Shown here: positions 1 to 8,887 of the stretch, one piece after another
Layout: each line of letters starts with the position of its first letter
Position numbering within the stretch: the stretch's first letter is position 1
Assembly: GCA_003576905.1 (NCBI GenBank)
Contig: QEVG01000031.1
Coordinates: forward strand, 1 to 61,382
Direction: 5' to 3'
From: Planctomycetota bacterium
GTDB lineage: Bacteria; Planctomycetota; Phycisphaerae; UBA1845; UTPLA1
Length of the DNA: 61,382 nucleotides
Made by a program: the position numbers and the translations under genes
Notes under the pieces: model-generated
Databases searched by the model: none
What the model was told of the DNA's origin: nothing
Seen by the model: the letters and a program-made list of their open reading frames with translations, nothing else

Positions 1-308
1 GGTGGCTCTATGGGCCAATGACGCCCGGCATGATGCGCGGACTGCGCCCCGCCGCGTAGACGCGAGCGAGAGCCGGAACGCAACTTCTACCACGGGCTGC
101 TAGGCCGTTTCTTAATCGGTCGTCTCGTTTCCGCGGGAGAGCGGTTTGCGCGGGCGAGACGCCGGCTCTCCCAAATCACCGGTTCGTGAGAGGGAGATGC
201 CGGCACTCTCAAGACCGCGGTTCGTGCATGCGAACGGCGGCACTCCCTGGAGAATGGAACCCGCCACGACTGCGTGAAAACGGCTCCATGACCAGGTGGC
301 GGATAAGG
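1..308. other. Non-coding left edge, downstream of the serine hydrolase gene
   Basis: I see no credible gene here. The open frames that cross it are antisense shadows of the hydrolase gene that ends at 309. The stretch holds an imperfect 32-bp direct repeat at 156-187 and 194-225, described separately. No clear intrinsic terminator was found for the hydrolase. Confidence 0.5.
156..225. repeat. Imperfect 32-bp direct repeat, two copies, 38-bp period
   Basis: Copies lie at 156-187 and 194-225 and match at about 25 of 32 positions when aligned without gaps. Both begin with GAGA(C/T)GCCGGC and end with CGGTTCGT. A weaker related GGCGGCACTCC segment follows near 236. There are too few copies and no spacers for a CRISPR array. 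The function is unknown; it could be an intergenic repeat element. Confidence 0.5.
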
Positions 309-1892
309 TCAGCGCGGCAAACGGGGGGCGCGGTCTGGACGGCGAGACGCCCGGGGTTGCTGCCTGTCGAACCGGATCTCGCCGAGGTCGAACCGGAGGG
401 TGACAGCCCGGACTCTGTCGTCTTCAACGTCGAACCGGCCGTCGTGAAAATCTCCGGTGATCGCCACGGTGAAGGCGGTGCCGTCGTAGCTGGCCGGGTA
501 GATTTCCAACTCGCCGATCCGAAGCCGAAGCCCGTCCTTGTGCCTGCTGATTCGCAGCGTGCCGAAGAGCTCGTTGGCGTACTCGCCGATGCAATTCTCG
601 ACCGGCACCTTAAGCTTTGACACATCGGCGGACGCAATCCGCGCGGCGGTCTCCGCGGCGCGAGCCTTCTCCTTCGGCAGGCGCTCCGTCACTTCCTCCC
701 GGATCATCGGGAGGAGGTCCGGGATTCGCTTGTCGTTGAGGAGCTTTCTGTAGATGTCGATGGAGACGATCTGATCGGCGAAGACCGCCGCGGGCGCGCC
801 GGCGTTGGTGACAATGGCCACGCCGATCTTCTTTTCGGGCAGGAACGACACGTGCGCACCTGCGCCGATGTAGCCACCCCCGTGTGAGACATACACGGGC
901 CCGCCCGGCATGTAGGCGCCGACCTTCCAGGCCAGTCCGAATCCCTTGTTGGCGCGGACACGGCCTTCCGGGGCGTCGGCGTGCAGCTGAATCATTTCGG
1001 CGGCGCTGGAGGAGTTGAGGACTCGCCGGCCGTCGATCTCTCCGTTGTTCATGCAGAGGCGCAGCCAGCGGCCGAGGTCGGCGATTGAGATTCCGAGTCC
1101 GCCGGCCGCGTGCATGGTGTTGTCGGACTTTCGGTGTCGGGCGGGCGCCAGGCCGTCGGCGGAAAGCTCATAGGGCGTCGCGGCGCTATCGGAAGCGTAC
1201 ATTCGGTCGGCATATCCGGTGGCGGTCACCATGTTCGCGGGTTTGAAAACGGCCTCTTCGAGATAATCGCGCCAGGACTTGCCGGTGACGGCTTCGATGA
1301 CACGGCCGGCGAGGGTGAAGTGGATGTTGGAATACTGCGGGCGGCCGCTGCAACTGCCGTGCCGCCTGAGAAGTTGAAAATAGCGGTCGTCGGTGATCTC
1401 GCCTGTGTAGGCATCGAGGAAGACGACGGGCGCGCAGTTGATGCCGCGCGCATGGCACAGGAGATCGCGGACGGTGAGCTTTTCGGTCATCTCGGCGTCC
1501 GGAAGTTCGAGCCGGGGGAGGTGTTTCTTCACCGGGTCGTCCAGCCTGAGCCGGCCGGCGTCGACGAGGGTCATGATGCCCATGGCGGTGAAGGGTTTTG
1601 TCGCCGATGCAATGTAGAACTGCGTGTCGGGGGTGACGGGCCGTTTCTTCTCGATGTCGCGATAGCCGAAGGTATCGAGGTAGATCACCTCATCGTTCTG
1701 CACGACGACGACGGCCAGACCGGGGACACAGAACTCGTCCAGCGCGGCGGCCCATCGCTCGCGGAGGCCGGAAAGTTCAGCGGGAATCGGCTTGTTCCCG
1801 GCGGCGCGGGACGTCTTTTCGCCGGCGGGGAGGGAGGCGGGGGTTGCGATCATCGTGAACAGGGCGACGGCTGTTCGCAGTCTGTTTGTCAT
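309..1892 (-). CDS. Exported serine beta-lactamase-like hydrolase (class C / DD-peptidase fold)
   Basis: A 527-residue serine hydrolase of the beta-lactamase/transpeptidase-like family. The open frame extends further upstream, but I place the start at 1892: this ATG is followed by a signal peptide (MTNRLRTAVALFTMIATPAS) and preceded by GGAG at good spacing. The S-x-x-K catalytic motif is S96-A-T-K99 and the second motif is Y187-S-N. An HGGG stretch near residue 340 stands where the KTG-like third motif is expected. A C-terminal extension of about 100 residues follows. Family members act as esterases, D-aminopeptidases or carboxypeptidases in the periplasm, and the substrate cannot be told from sequence. 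It lies 98 bp downstream of, and on the same strand as, the AraC-type gene, so it may be its target. Confidence 0.85.
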   Translation of the reverse strand: MTNRLRTAVALFTMIATPASLPAGEKTSRAAGNKPIPAELSGLRERWAAALDEFCVPGLAVVVVQNDEVIYLDTFGYRDIEKKRPVTPDTQFYIASATKPFTAMGIMTLVDAGRLRLDDPVKKHLPRLELPDAEMTEKLTVRDLLCHARGINCAPVVFLDAYTGEITDDRYFQLLRRHGSCSGRPQYSNIHFTLAGRVIEAVTGKSWRDYLEEAVFKPANMVTATGYADRMYASDSAATPYELSADGLAPARHRKSDNTMHAAGGLGISIADLGRWLRLCMNNGEIDGRRVLNSSSAAEMIQLHADAPEGRVRANKGFGLAWKVGAYMPGGPVYVSHGGGYIGAGAHVSFLPEKKIGVAIVTNAGAPAAVFADQIVSIDIYRKLLNDKRIPDLLPMIREEVTERLPKEKARAAETAARIASADVSKLKVPVENCIGEYANELFGTLRISRHKDGLRLRIGELEIYPASYDGTAFTVAITGDFHDGRFDVEDDRVRAVTLRFDLGEIRFDRQQPRASRRPDRAPRLPR

Positions 1893-1990
1893 CGGAGTTC
1901 TCCGGCATTTTGACACGGTTCCGGCTCGCACCAGCCGGTGTATCTTCGGGGATGTCGCGGCATCTGTTCTTGGATGAATCATGCGCGCCA

Positions 1991-2836
1991 TCAGGAAAAG
2001 AGAATGCCGGCAGGATGCTCCCCGGCCCGGGTCAATCTGCGGTAGCGGCCGGGGGACATGCCAAGCTGCCGGCGGAATGCCCGGTTGAGGTGAGGCTGAT
2101 CGCAGAATCCGGCGGCGAGGGCGGCATCGCAAAGGGTCGATCGGCGTCGGGCGAGGGCGGCGGCGGCATGTTGGACGCGGAGGCGGCGAATGAAATCGAC
2201 GACGCCGCACCCGTGGACGCGCTGAAACGCGCGGGCCATGTGGACGGGGTGGACGCCGATGGCAGCGGCCAGATCGGCGACACGCGGCACATCTGGGAGC
2301 GCGTTCATGATTTCCCGTTCGGCGCGGGCCATCCAGAGGGGCCTTGCGGCGGACGCGCGACAGGACTCGGCAGCGGCGAGGGCGAGCGCGTCGATGATCA
2401 GGTCATTGAGCGCCGGGGGCGACGCTGACTCGTTGCCCTCGCGGATGCAGGCGAAAATACTGAAGAGGACAGGGGCCAGCTTGTCGTTGCCGCCGCAGCG
2501 GTAGTCCTGAAGGCGGAAGTCAATCGCTGACATGCCGCGCGGCGGGCCTACGGGAAACTGAAGCTGGAGCGTTGTCGTTTCCGTTTCGCCGAATCGATCC
2601 GCGTGTCGTATGCCCGGCGGCTTGATGAGGCAGTCACCGACAGCGAGGCGCGATGAGGCGTGGGGAGATTCTTCCTCGACGCCTCCCTGCACGATCAGGG
2701 TGATGCTTGCGTGATCGTGGGTGTGCGAAGCCTGGCGAAACCCGGGCGCGTAGCGGACGATGCGGGCCTGAATGTCCGGGTGTCCGGCAGGGGAGCACGG
2801 ATGAGGGATTTGCACGGGATGCGAAGCTGGCGGCAC
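1991..2836 (-). CDS. AraC-family transcriptional regulator with cupin-type sensor domain
   Basis: A 281-residue regulator. The N-terminal half looks like an AraC-type cupin (HTHDHASITLIVQGGVEE, then a KPPGIRHADRFG turn). The C-terminal ~100 residues are a double helix-turn-helix, including VADLAAAIGVHPVHMARAFQ and the usual closing LGMSPGRYRR. The frame is open back to 4441, but that part is antisense to the glycosyltransferase gene. I chose GTG at 2836 because AAGGAGG sits just upstream on the minus strand. It is divergent from the glycosyltransferase gene and followed by the serine hydrolase gene. The ligand is unknown. Confidence 0.85.
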   Translation of the reverse strand: MPPASHPVQIPHPCSPAGHPDIQARIVRYAPGFRQASHTHDHASITLIVQGGVEEESPHASSRLAVGDCLIKPPGIRHADRFGETETTTLQLQFPVGPPRGMSAIDFRLQDYRCGGNDKLAPVLFSIFACIREGNESASPPALNDLIIDALALAAAESCRASAARPLWMARAEREIMNALPDVPRVADLAAAIGVHPVHMARAFQRVHGCGVVDFIRRLRVQHAAAALARRRSTLCDAALAAGFCDQPHLNRAFRRQLGMSPGRYRRLTRAGEHPAGILFS

Positions 2837-3217
2837 GCAGGTCCTCCTTTTTCCGTTGAGGGGCGGCTCGTGGATTATTGGCGAGGCGACGGCGAATATT
2901 TTCCGATGGGAAGGTGTTTGGGAGTGCGATGGCGCTGAAGGCCGGGAGGCAGCAATCGCGCGGGCGGGCGCGATTCCGGCACTCCACGAGCGGGGCGCGG
3001 CGGTGACTGAACTCGCTGCGTCGGATCCCAGTGGCAGCGTTTTATTTCTGAATGAACCGGGTATTGTCCGGGGCCACGGTAAACTGAATCCGCCGATGTC
3101 GGCCGAGCGGTTATGCACGGGCGGCAAGGTCCGGTTAGAATTGGGGCTGGCGGCGATCGCCACGGATGGCGGATGCCGGGCCGGGTGGATTGCGGACGCG
3201 AGGGGAGTGCTTGAAAC
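2837..3217. other. Divergent intergenic region between the AraC-type and glycosyltransferase genes
   Basis: This 381-bp stretch should carry promoters for both flanking genes. The open frame across it has no convincing start and resembles no family, so I do not call it. On the plus strand TAGAAT at 3136-3141 is a possible -10 for the glycosyltransferase, but no good -35 stands at the right distance. I found no clear operator palindrome. Confidence 0.4.
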
Positions 3218-5002
3218 ATGCTGAATGTCGTACACGTGACGCACGAGGCCGTGCAGAAGATCGGGGGGATCGGTGCGGTGCTCGAGGGGCTGATCACGTG
3301 CCCGGAATATGCCGAGGCGGTGCATCGCACGATCCTGCTGTGTCCGCTGTTTTCGCGTGACGGGGATGTCGATTCGCGGCTGGGGCCGGAAGGGGAGGTG
3401 CTCTATTCGTCGCTGGACGGGCGGACGAACCACGCGCTGGGTGACCTGTTCCGGTTCGTGCAGCAGAAGTACCACGTGGAGCTTGTGTACGGCAGGCGGA
3501 TGATGCGGGACCCGCTGACGGGGACGATCGAGCGGCCGGAAGTGGTGCTGATCGACGTGAGCCGGGCCGCGCCGGAGCACGTGAACGGCCTGAAGTTCAA
3601 GCTCTATGAGCGGTTCGGGATCGTATCGACGCGTTACGAGGGGAGCTGGGAGTACGAGCAGTGGGTCCGTCTGGCGGAGCCGGGGCTGGCGGCGATCCGG
3701 GCGATCCTGGGCAGCGGCGTGGGGCACCCGGGCTGCATCATCGTGGCGCACGAGTTCATGGGTCTTCCGACGGCGCTGGCGGCGAAGCTGCACCCGGAAT
3801 GGAACATGCGGACGGTTTATCACGCGCACGAGGTTCCGACGGTGCGGAAGATCGTGGAGGAGCACGCGGGTCACGACACGATGTTTTACCGGGTGCTGGA
3901 TCGGGGGATGGCGGAGGGGAAGCATCTCCCGGACATCTTCGGGGACTACTCGGGCTATTTTCGGCACGCGCTGGCGGAGGCGAGCCGGCACCTGGACGTG
4001 ACACTTGCGGTGAGCGAGCTGGTGGCGAAGGAACTCCGGTTTCTTTCTCCGGCGATGGCGGACTCGAACATCCGTGTGGCGTACAACGGCATACCGGCAT
4101 ACGAGAACGCGGGGGAGGAGGCGGCGGAGAGCAAGGCGCGGCTGCAGGAGTACGCGGAAACACTGCTGGGGGAGCGGCCGGACTATGTCTTCACGCATGT
4201 CACGCGGATGACACCCAGCAAGGGTCTTTGGCGCGACCTTGCGGTGATGAAGTACATAGAGGATGACTTCCGGCGGAACGAGCTGACGGCGGTGCTTTTT
4301 GTGCTTTCGACGGAGATCGGCGGACCGCGGCGTGGCGAGGATGTTCGGCACATGGAGCGGTGGTGGGACTGGCCGGTGGCGCATCGGGAGGCGATGCCCG
4401 ACCTGACGGGCGGCGAAGCGCTGTATTACAGCGGGGTGCAATCGTTCAACGCGCGGTCGCGGAACTGCAAGGTGGTATTCATCAATCAGTTTGGTTTTGA
4501 CCGTGCGAGCTGCGGGGAACGGATGCCGCGGGAGATGCGGTTCTGGGATATCCGCAAGGGAAGCGACGTGGAGTTCGGACAGTCGATTTATGAGCCGTTC
4601 GGCATTGCGCAGATCGAGGCGCTGTCGTTCGGGTCGCTGTGCGTGATGAGCTCGGCGTGCGGCTGCGCGGGGTTCGTCTGCCAGGTGGCGGGTCGGGGAG
4701 GCACGCCAAACGTGATTGCGGGGGACTATGCGGCGTATCGCCCGTACCCGGACACGATTGAGAGGTATCTGAAGATCACGCGCGAGGAGCGCGAGGCATT
4801 CGAGGAGGAGACGGCGTCGCGGATCGCGGCGGAGGTGCTTCGGCGTCTGCCGCGTTCGAAGCTGGAGAAGGCGGCGTATGTCCGGCGGGGGTACGAGCTA
4901 GCGGACCAGATGAGCTGGAGCGCGGTCGCAGAGAAGTTCATCCTTCCCGCGTTTCGCGAGATCAGTGCGGGGAGCGCGGGACAGGCGGCGGGAGCGGCCT
5001 AA
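3218..5002 (+). CDS. Glycogen/starch synthase-like GT-B glycosyltransferase
   Basis: A 594-residue two-domain glycosyltransferase. The N-terminus MLNVVHVTHEAVQKIGGIGA resembles the starch-synthase opening in which a K-x-GG loop binds the sugar nucleotide. HEFMGLPTALAAK and YHAHEVPTVRK sit near residues 180-210. The C-terminal domain has the E-x7-E signature of retaining GT-B enzymes in SIYEPFGIAQIEALSFGS around residue 457. Start: ATG at 3218 with GAGGGGAG upstream. The likely role is alpha-glucan or related polysaccharide synthesis in the cytoplasm. It is longer than bacterial GlgA (about 480 residues) and divergent, so donor and acceptor are uncertain. The next gene downstream is an acyl-CoA ligase 100 bp away. 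Confidence 0.75.
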   Translation: MLNVVHVTHEAVQKIGGIGAVLEGLITCPEYAEAVHRTILLCPLFSRDGDVDSRLGPEGEVLYSSLDGRTNHALGDLFRFVQQKYHVELVYGRRMMRDPLTGTIERPEVVLIDVSRAAPEHVNGLKFKLYERFGIVSTRYEGSWEYEQWVRLAEPGLAAIRAILGSGVGHPGCIIVAHEFMGLPTALAAKLHPEWNMRTVYHAHEVPTVRKIVEEHAGHDTMFYRVLDRGMAEGKHLPDIFGDYSGYFRHALAEASRHLDVTLAVSELVAKELRFLSPAMADSNIRVAYNGIPAYENAGEEAAESKARLQEYAETLLGERPDYVFTHVTRMTPSKGLWRDLAVMKYIEDDFRRNELTAVLFVLSTEIGGPRRGEDVRHMERWWDWPVAHREAMPDLTGGEALYYSGVQSFNARSRNCKVVFINQFGFDRASCGERMPREMRFWDIRKGSDVEFGQSIYEPFGIAQIEALSFGSLCVMSSACGCAGFVCQVAGRGGTPNVIAGDYAAYRPYPDTIERYLKITREEREAFEEETASRIAAEVLRRLPRSKLEKAAYVRRGYELADQMSWSAVAEKFILPAFREISAGSAGQAAGAA

Positions 5003-5105
5003 GTCGTAACGCGGCCTGGGCGATGACACGGACGCGAGGATAGCCGCGACGGGGTCGCGGTTCGGGAGACTGGGGCAAAGGTCAAGTCATGGAGGATGTC
5101 GGGCC

Positions 5106-6581
5106 ATGCTTGTTGACACACTGTTGGCATCAGCGGAGCGGGGCGCGGGGCGGCCGGCGATGGCCGATCCCTTTGTATCGCTGGACTACGGCAACCTCGT
5201 GCGTTTCGCCGACGTGATGCGTCGGCAGGTGGAAAAGGCGACGAGCCATCCGCACGTGGGGATCCTGATGCCGGCGGGGTGCGCCTTCGCGGGGACATTT
5301 TACGGGGCGCTCTGGGCGGGTCGGACGGCGGTTCCGCTGAACTTTCTGCTTCAGCCGGCGGAGGTGGCGGCGGTGGTGAAGGACTCGGGACTGGACACGG
5401 TCTTCACGGTGAAATACTTCGCGGAGATGGCGGCGGCGCTGCCGTGCAAGGTCGTGTACATGGAGGATCTTCCGGTCAAGCGGGAGATGGTCATGGAACG
5501 GCTGCGGCGCACGCCGCCCGCGCCGTCGGTCGGGCCGGATGACACGGCGGTGCTTCTGTACACGAGCGGGACGAGCGGCGTGCCAAAGGGGGTCTGCCAG
5601 ACGTACCGGAATCTGCGGAGCGACATCGACGGGGCCATCCGAAAGGCACAGCTCAAGACGGATCATCATTTCCTGGGGATGCTGCCCCTGTTCCACAGTT
5701 TCGGCCTGACGGCGATGCTGCTGGTGCCGGTCTCGCTCGGCTCGTCGGTGTATTACCTGCCGCGATTCAACCCGACGCAGGTAATCGACACGATCCGCGA
5801 GCAGCAGAGCAGCGTGACGATGATGATTGCGAGCATGTACTCGGCGCTGCTGCGGGTGAAGAAGGGAGGGGCGGAGGACCTGAAGTCGATTCAATACGCG
5901 ATCAGCGGCGGGGAGGGGCTGCCCGACAGCGTGCACGGGGCGTTCAGGGAGCGGTTCGGCGTGGATGTGCTTCAAGGATACGGCATGACCGAGGCGAGCC
6001 CGGTGGTGAGCCTGAACGTTCCGTGGTCGAATCGTGTGGGAACGGTGGGGCAGGCGATCCCGGACGTGGAGGTTGCGGCGTTTGACGATCAGGGCCGGCG
6101 GCTCGGGGCGGATGAGATCGGCGAGCTGCGGGTGCGCGGGCCGATCGTGATGAAAGGCTATTACAAGAAGGAGGAGGAGACACGCGCGGCGATCACGCCG
6201 GACGGCTGGTACCTGACGGGGGATATGGGGAAGGTCGATGCGGAGGGTTACATCTCAATCACGGGTCGAAAGAAGGAGATGATCATCGTCGGGGGCGAGA
6301 ACGTCTATCCGCGCGAGATTGAGGCGGTTCTGGAGCAGCACGCGGCGGTGGCCGAGGTGGCGGTGGTCGGGCAGAGGGACGAATCGCGGGGCGAGGTGGT
6401 GGTCGCCTTTGTGACGCTGCGCGAGGGGGCGGCGGCAACGGAAATGGAACTGCGCGAGTTCTGCCGGGACAAGATCGCCGGCTACAAGGTGCCGAGGAAA
6501 GTAATCATCTCGCAGGACCTGCCGCGGGGGCCGACCGGTAAAATACTCAAGCGAAAGCTGGCGGAATTCATCACCTCATAG
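5106..6581 (+). CDS. AMP-dependent acyl-CoA synthetase/ligase
   Basis: A 491-residue adenylate-forming enzyme of the ANL superfamily. The ATP-binding loop LLYTSGTSGVPKG is at about residue 150. QGYGMTEASPVVS carries the adenine-binding motif. GWYLTGDMG, with the ribose-binding Asp, is near 366, and the hinge GRKKEMIIVGGENVYPREIE follows. The C-terminal catalytic lysine is Lys479 in PTGKILKRK. It probably activates a carboxylic or fatty acid to an acyl-AMP and then an acyl-CoA; substrate class is not readable by eye. Length and motif order are normal for the family. Start: ATG at 5106, with GGAGG about 13 bases upstream. Confidence 0.9.
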   Translation: MLVDTLLASAERGAGRPAMADPFVSLDYGNLVRFADVMRRQVEKATSHPHVGILMPAGCAFAGTFYGALWAGRTAVPLNFLLQPAEVAAVVKDSGLDTVFTVKYFAEMAAALPCKVVYMEDLPVKREMVMERLRRTPPAPSVGPDDTAVLLYTSGTSGVPKGVCQTYRNLRSDIDGAIRKAQLKTDHHFLGMLPLFHSFGLTAMLLVPVSLGSSVYYLPRFNPTQVIDTIREQQSSVTMMIASMYSALLRVKKGGAEDLKSIQYAISGGEGLPDSVHGAFRERFGVDVLQGYGMTEASPVVSLNVPWSNRVGTVGQAIPDVEVAAFDDQGRRLGADEIGELRVRGPIVMKGYYKKEEETRAAITPDGWYLTGDMGKVDAEGYISITGRKKEMIIVGGENVYPREIEAVLEQHAAVAEVAVVGQRDESRGEVVVAFVTLREGAAATEMELREFCRDKIAGYKVPRKVIISQDLPRGPTGKILKRKLAEFITS

Positions 6582-6810
6582 GGTGCAGGGGTGGGCAGTG
6601 ATTGCCCCGCAAGCAGGTCGGACGCCCAAACAAGGGCCATGATGTCCCCCGCGGACGCCATGCCTCATGCGGCAGGCCGATGTTGCCGAGAATAGAGGCA
6701 GGCCCGGGGCAATTCCCGGTCGGGGCGACCGCGTCGGGAGATCGGCGGTCCGGCCGAGACAGCCTCGAATTGGGTCTGGGCACGTGCCCGGGCCGGCGGC
6801 AGGCGTACTG

Positions 6811-7317
6811 ATGTCGCGAGAATTGCATGAACTTGAGGGTCCGAGGGACGCAGCCCAGACGGGGCGGCGCGGGTCCGCCGGGACGGGTACGGCCGTTGCC
6901 GTGGTCGGTGAAGAACCGACAATCGAGCCGGGCCTGGAGCAGCGAGGGGCTTTTACGAAGCGTACTCCGATGAGCCAAGGCGACAGGACCGACGAGCGAC
7001 GCCGCTATCAGCGGATGGATATCCGGCTGCCGGTGGAATGTCACCAAGATCGCGTGACCGGCACCCATGTCGTTCGGACTGTCACGCGCAACATCGGGAC
7101 CGGGGGATTCTACGTCGAGCTCGAAGCCCCGGATTTCACCGAGGGGGACGTGATCGACGTTCATCTTACACTCCCCGCGGCGGAGGGTGTGTCGTCGCAC
7201 CCGGTTCGGGCGCGCACGCGGGCGGAAGTCCTGCGCGTCCAGCGGGTGGGCAGCGACGCGTCGACGCGCTATGGAATCGCGGCCCGGTTTCTCGATCAGC
7301 TTCGAATCTCCGCCTAG
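6811..7317 (+). CDS. PilZ-domain protein (possible c-di-GMP receptor)
   Basis: PilZ domain in the C-terminal two thirds. The R-x3-R motif is seen in ERRRYQRMDIR. The second motif, normally [D/N]-x-S-x-x-G, appears as N-I-G-T-G-G, so the serine is replaced by glycine and c-di-GMP binding is plausible but not certain. GIAARF near the end is the usual last strand. The start is uncertain: the frame is open from 6667, and ATGs at 6811 and 6970 are alternatives. The 6970 start would leave mainly the bare domain (115 residues). No good ribosome binding site decides. It follows the acyl-CoA ligase by about 230 bp and converges on the metallopeptidase gene. Confidence 0.75.
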   Translation: MSRELHELEGPRDAAQTGRRGSAGTGTAVAVVGEEPTIEPGLEQRGAFTKRTPMSQGDRTDERRRYQRMDIRLPVECHQDRVTGTHVVRTVTRNIGTGGFYVELEAPDFTEGDVIDVHLTLPAAEGVSSHPVRARTRAEVLRVQRVGSDASTRYGIAARFLDQLRISA

Positions 7318-7359
7318 CACGCATTTGTCCACGAATCCTCCGCGCGGCGTCGTTGCAAC

Positions 7360-8694
7360 CTATTGAGCGTCGCCGTCGTGTCCGTGGTCCTGCGCGCATC
7401 GGCCGCACATCGATGCAATGTCGATGTCACCCAGGGCCGGGTCGATCGGCGCGATGACCGCCGGGAGCGTGTCTTCGATCCTTGTCCGCGAAGCGGCGCC
7501 GGCGGGATTGGGGCCGACGTTCAGCATGAGCAGGGCGTAGCCGGCCTGCCAGCCGACCGGGAAGATGGTCCGCTCGAGCTGGCTTCGGCGGTAGTCCGCG
7601 TCGATTTCGTAGAGCTGTCGGGCGGTGGCGGCGGTCGCCATCACGTCCAGGGGGTCGCGTGAGTGCTCAAGTCCCAGCAGGTGGCCCAGTTCATGAGCGG
7701 CCACGTTGGCGATGGCCAGAGCCGTGGCGTCTGGGCCGGCCTGGAGCGACTCAAACATGCGGAAATCCTCCGTGTAGATGATGGCCTCCTGGTCGGGGAA
7801 CTGGTTGCCGGTGTCGACGCTGTCCGCAAGCCCTAGGAAGGCGGGGTTGTAGTTTCCGAAGTAGAGCTTGCTGTACGAGCCGAACGGCCTTGCTTCGTTT
7901 CGTCCGTCGATAAGGACCACGTTGAATGGGGCCAGGTCGTGGCGAAGCCGTGCGACGATCTGGTCGGCCATGGCGCTGGTCTGTCCGGCGAATCGCGAGG
8001 AGATGGCCTCGGCACTGAAGGGGCGCATGTCTTCAAACGGCTCAAGGGCGATCTGCACGCGATCGCCGCCGGCGAAGTTGAGGTAGACAAGCTGCCGTGT
8101 CGCCGCGCGCACGGGCATGCCGGGCCGGCGAGTCAGCTTGATGGTGTAGGTTCCGGAATCGTAGGTGCCGGCGCTGGAGGCGAAATGCGTGGCGCTGGAG
8201 ACGGCAATCGCCACGAAGAGATTGTCCGTGTCGCGGCGTATCACCTGCGAGATGTAGGGGTTGAGATTACCCGCATAATACGAGCGGTCGTTGTTGGCGT
8301 CGATGATGTCGGCGGCGGCGTCGAAAAGGCCGGCGACGGTGTTGAGGCCGTTGTGGCCGATCACGTCGATAAGAATCTGGTCGCCGGCGATGGCGGGTCC
8401 GAGCGCGTAGATGTCCACGTCGCCGGGGCCGTCGATCGCGCCGCTGATCTCGAAAGAGCCGTCAACCGGAAGGGTGGCCGGCTGGGCGTCTTCAAAGGCG
8501 TCGTTGTACCAGGCTTCTTCACGGACAAGGATCTGGACCGGCGGCAAGTCGCGCGAGCTCGGGTCCGGCCGGCGGGCGGCCTGGTCGAGGCTCGTCAGCG
8601 AGAGCGTGTCGCAGCCAATCAGGAGGATGAGATACCAGGCACAGCAGAAAAGAGGGAGCCAGCAGGCTGCTCCGGAGTTCCGGCGGGTGCACAT
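7360..8694 (-). CDS. Metzincin-type zinc metallopeptidase lipoprotein
   Basis: A 444-residue exported protein. The N-terminus has a hydrophobic segment and a lipobox (LILLIGC), so it is probably a lipoprotein. A PPC-like beta domain follows, recognisable by GDVDIYALGPAIAGDQI. The catalytic zinc motif is HELGHLLGLEH (H-E-x2-H-x2-G-x2-H), and LDVMATA just after it fits the metzincin Met-turn. Both features place it with metzincin peptidases. It probably acts on proteins at the cell surface or in the periplasm. Start: ATG at 8694 with GGAG 8 bases upstream. It is divergent from the methyltransferase homologue at 8888, and a 15-bp palindrome lies between them. Confidence 0.85.
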   Translation of the reverse strand: MCTRRNSGAACWLPLFCCAWYLILLIGCDTLSLTSLDQAARRPDPSSRDLPPVQILVREEAWYNDAFEDAQPATLPVDGSFEISGAIDGPGDVDIYALGPAIAGDQILIDVIGHNGLNTVAGLFDAAADIIDANNDRSYYAGNLNPYISQVIRRDTDNLFVAIAVSSATHFASSAGTYDSGTYTIKLTRRPGMPVRAATRQLVYLNFAGGDRVQIALEPFEDMRPFSAEAISSRFAGQTSAMADQIVARLRHDLAPFNVVLIDGRNEARPFGSYSKLYFGNYNPAFLGLADSVDTGNQFPDQEAIIYTEDFRMFESLQAGPDATALAIANVAAHELGHLLGLEHSRDPLDVMATAATARQLYEIDADYRRSQLERTIFPVGWQAGYALLMLNVGPNPAGAASRTRIEDTLPAVIAPIDPALGDIDIASMCGRCAQDHGHDGDAQ

Positions 8695-8784
8695 GGGGAT
8701 TGCTCCAGGTGCGCTACCACCGGCTTGCCTCCCTGGGGCCAGCCGTCACTCCCCTCATCGGCGCGGGAGCGGGAGAAATGTACT

Positions 8785-8799
8785 ATTTCGCGGCGAAAT
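8785..8799. promoter_or_regulatory. 15-bp palindrome ATTTCGC-G-GCGAAAT, candidate operator
   Basis: A perfect 7+1+7 inverted repeat in the 193-bp region between two divergent genes (metallopeptidase starting at 8694 and methyltransferase homologue at 8888). Its placement and symmetry suit a dimeric repressor or activator site, but the protein is unknown and no matching second copy was noticed in the window. Confidence 0.4.
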
Positions 8800-8887
8800 C
8801 CGCGCGGCTGATAACATGGGCGGAAACGGGGCGTTGCGCTGCGAGGGGCGCTCGGGGCGGCCGGTCCGCCGGAGGGGTGTCGATAAT

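Noticed and set aside
1893-2210. N-terminal extension of the serine hydrolase open frame
   Set aside because: It is Arg/Pro-rich, overlaps the AraC gene antisense, and a signal peptide with a ribosome binding site begins at 1892.
2856-3224. 122-codon frame between the AraC-type and glycosyltransferase genes
   Set aside because: It covers the divergent control region, and composition and features do not support a protein.
2837-4441. N-terminal extension of the AraC-type open frame
   Set aside because: It is antisense to the glycosyltransferase gene; a GTG start with AAGGAGG stands at 2836.
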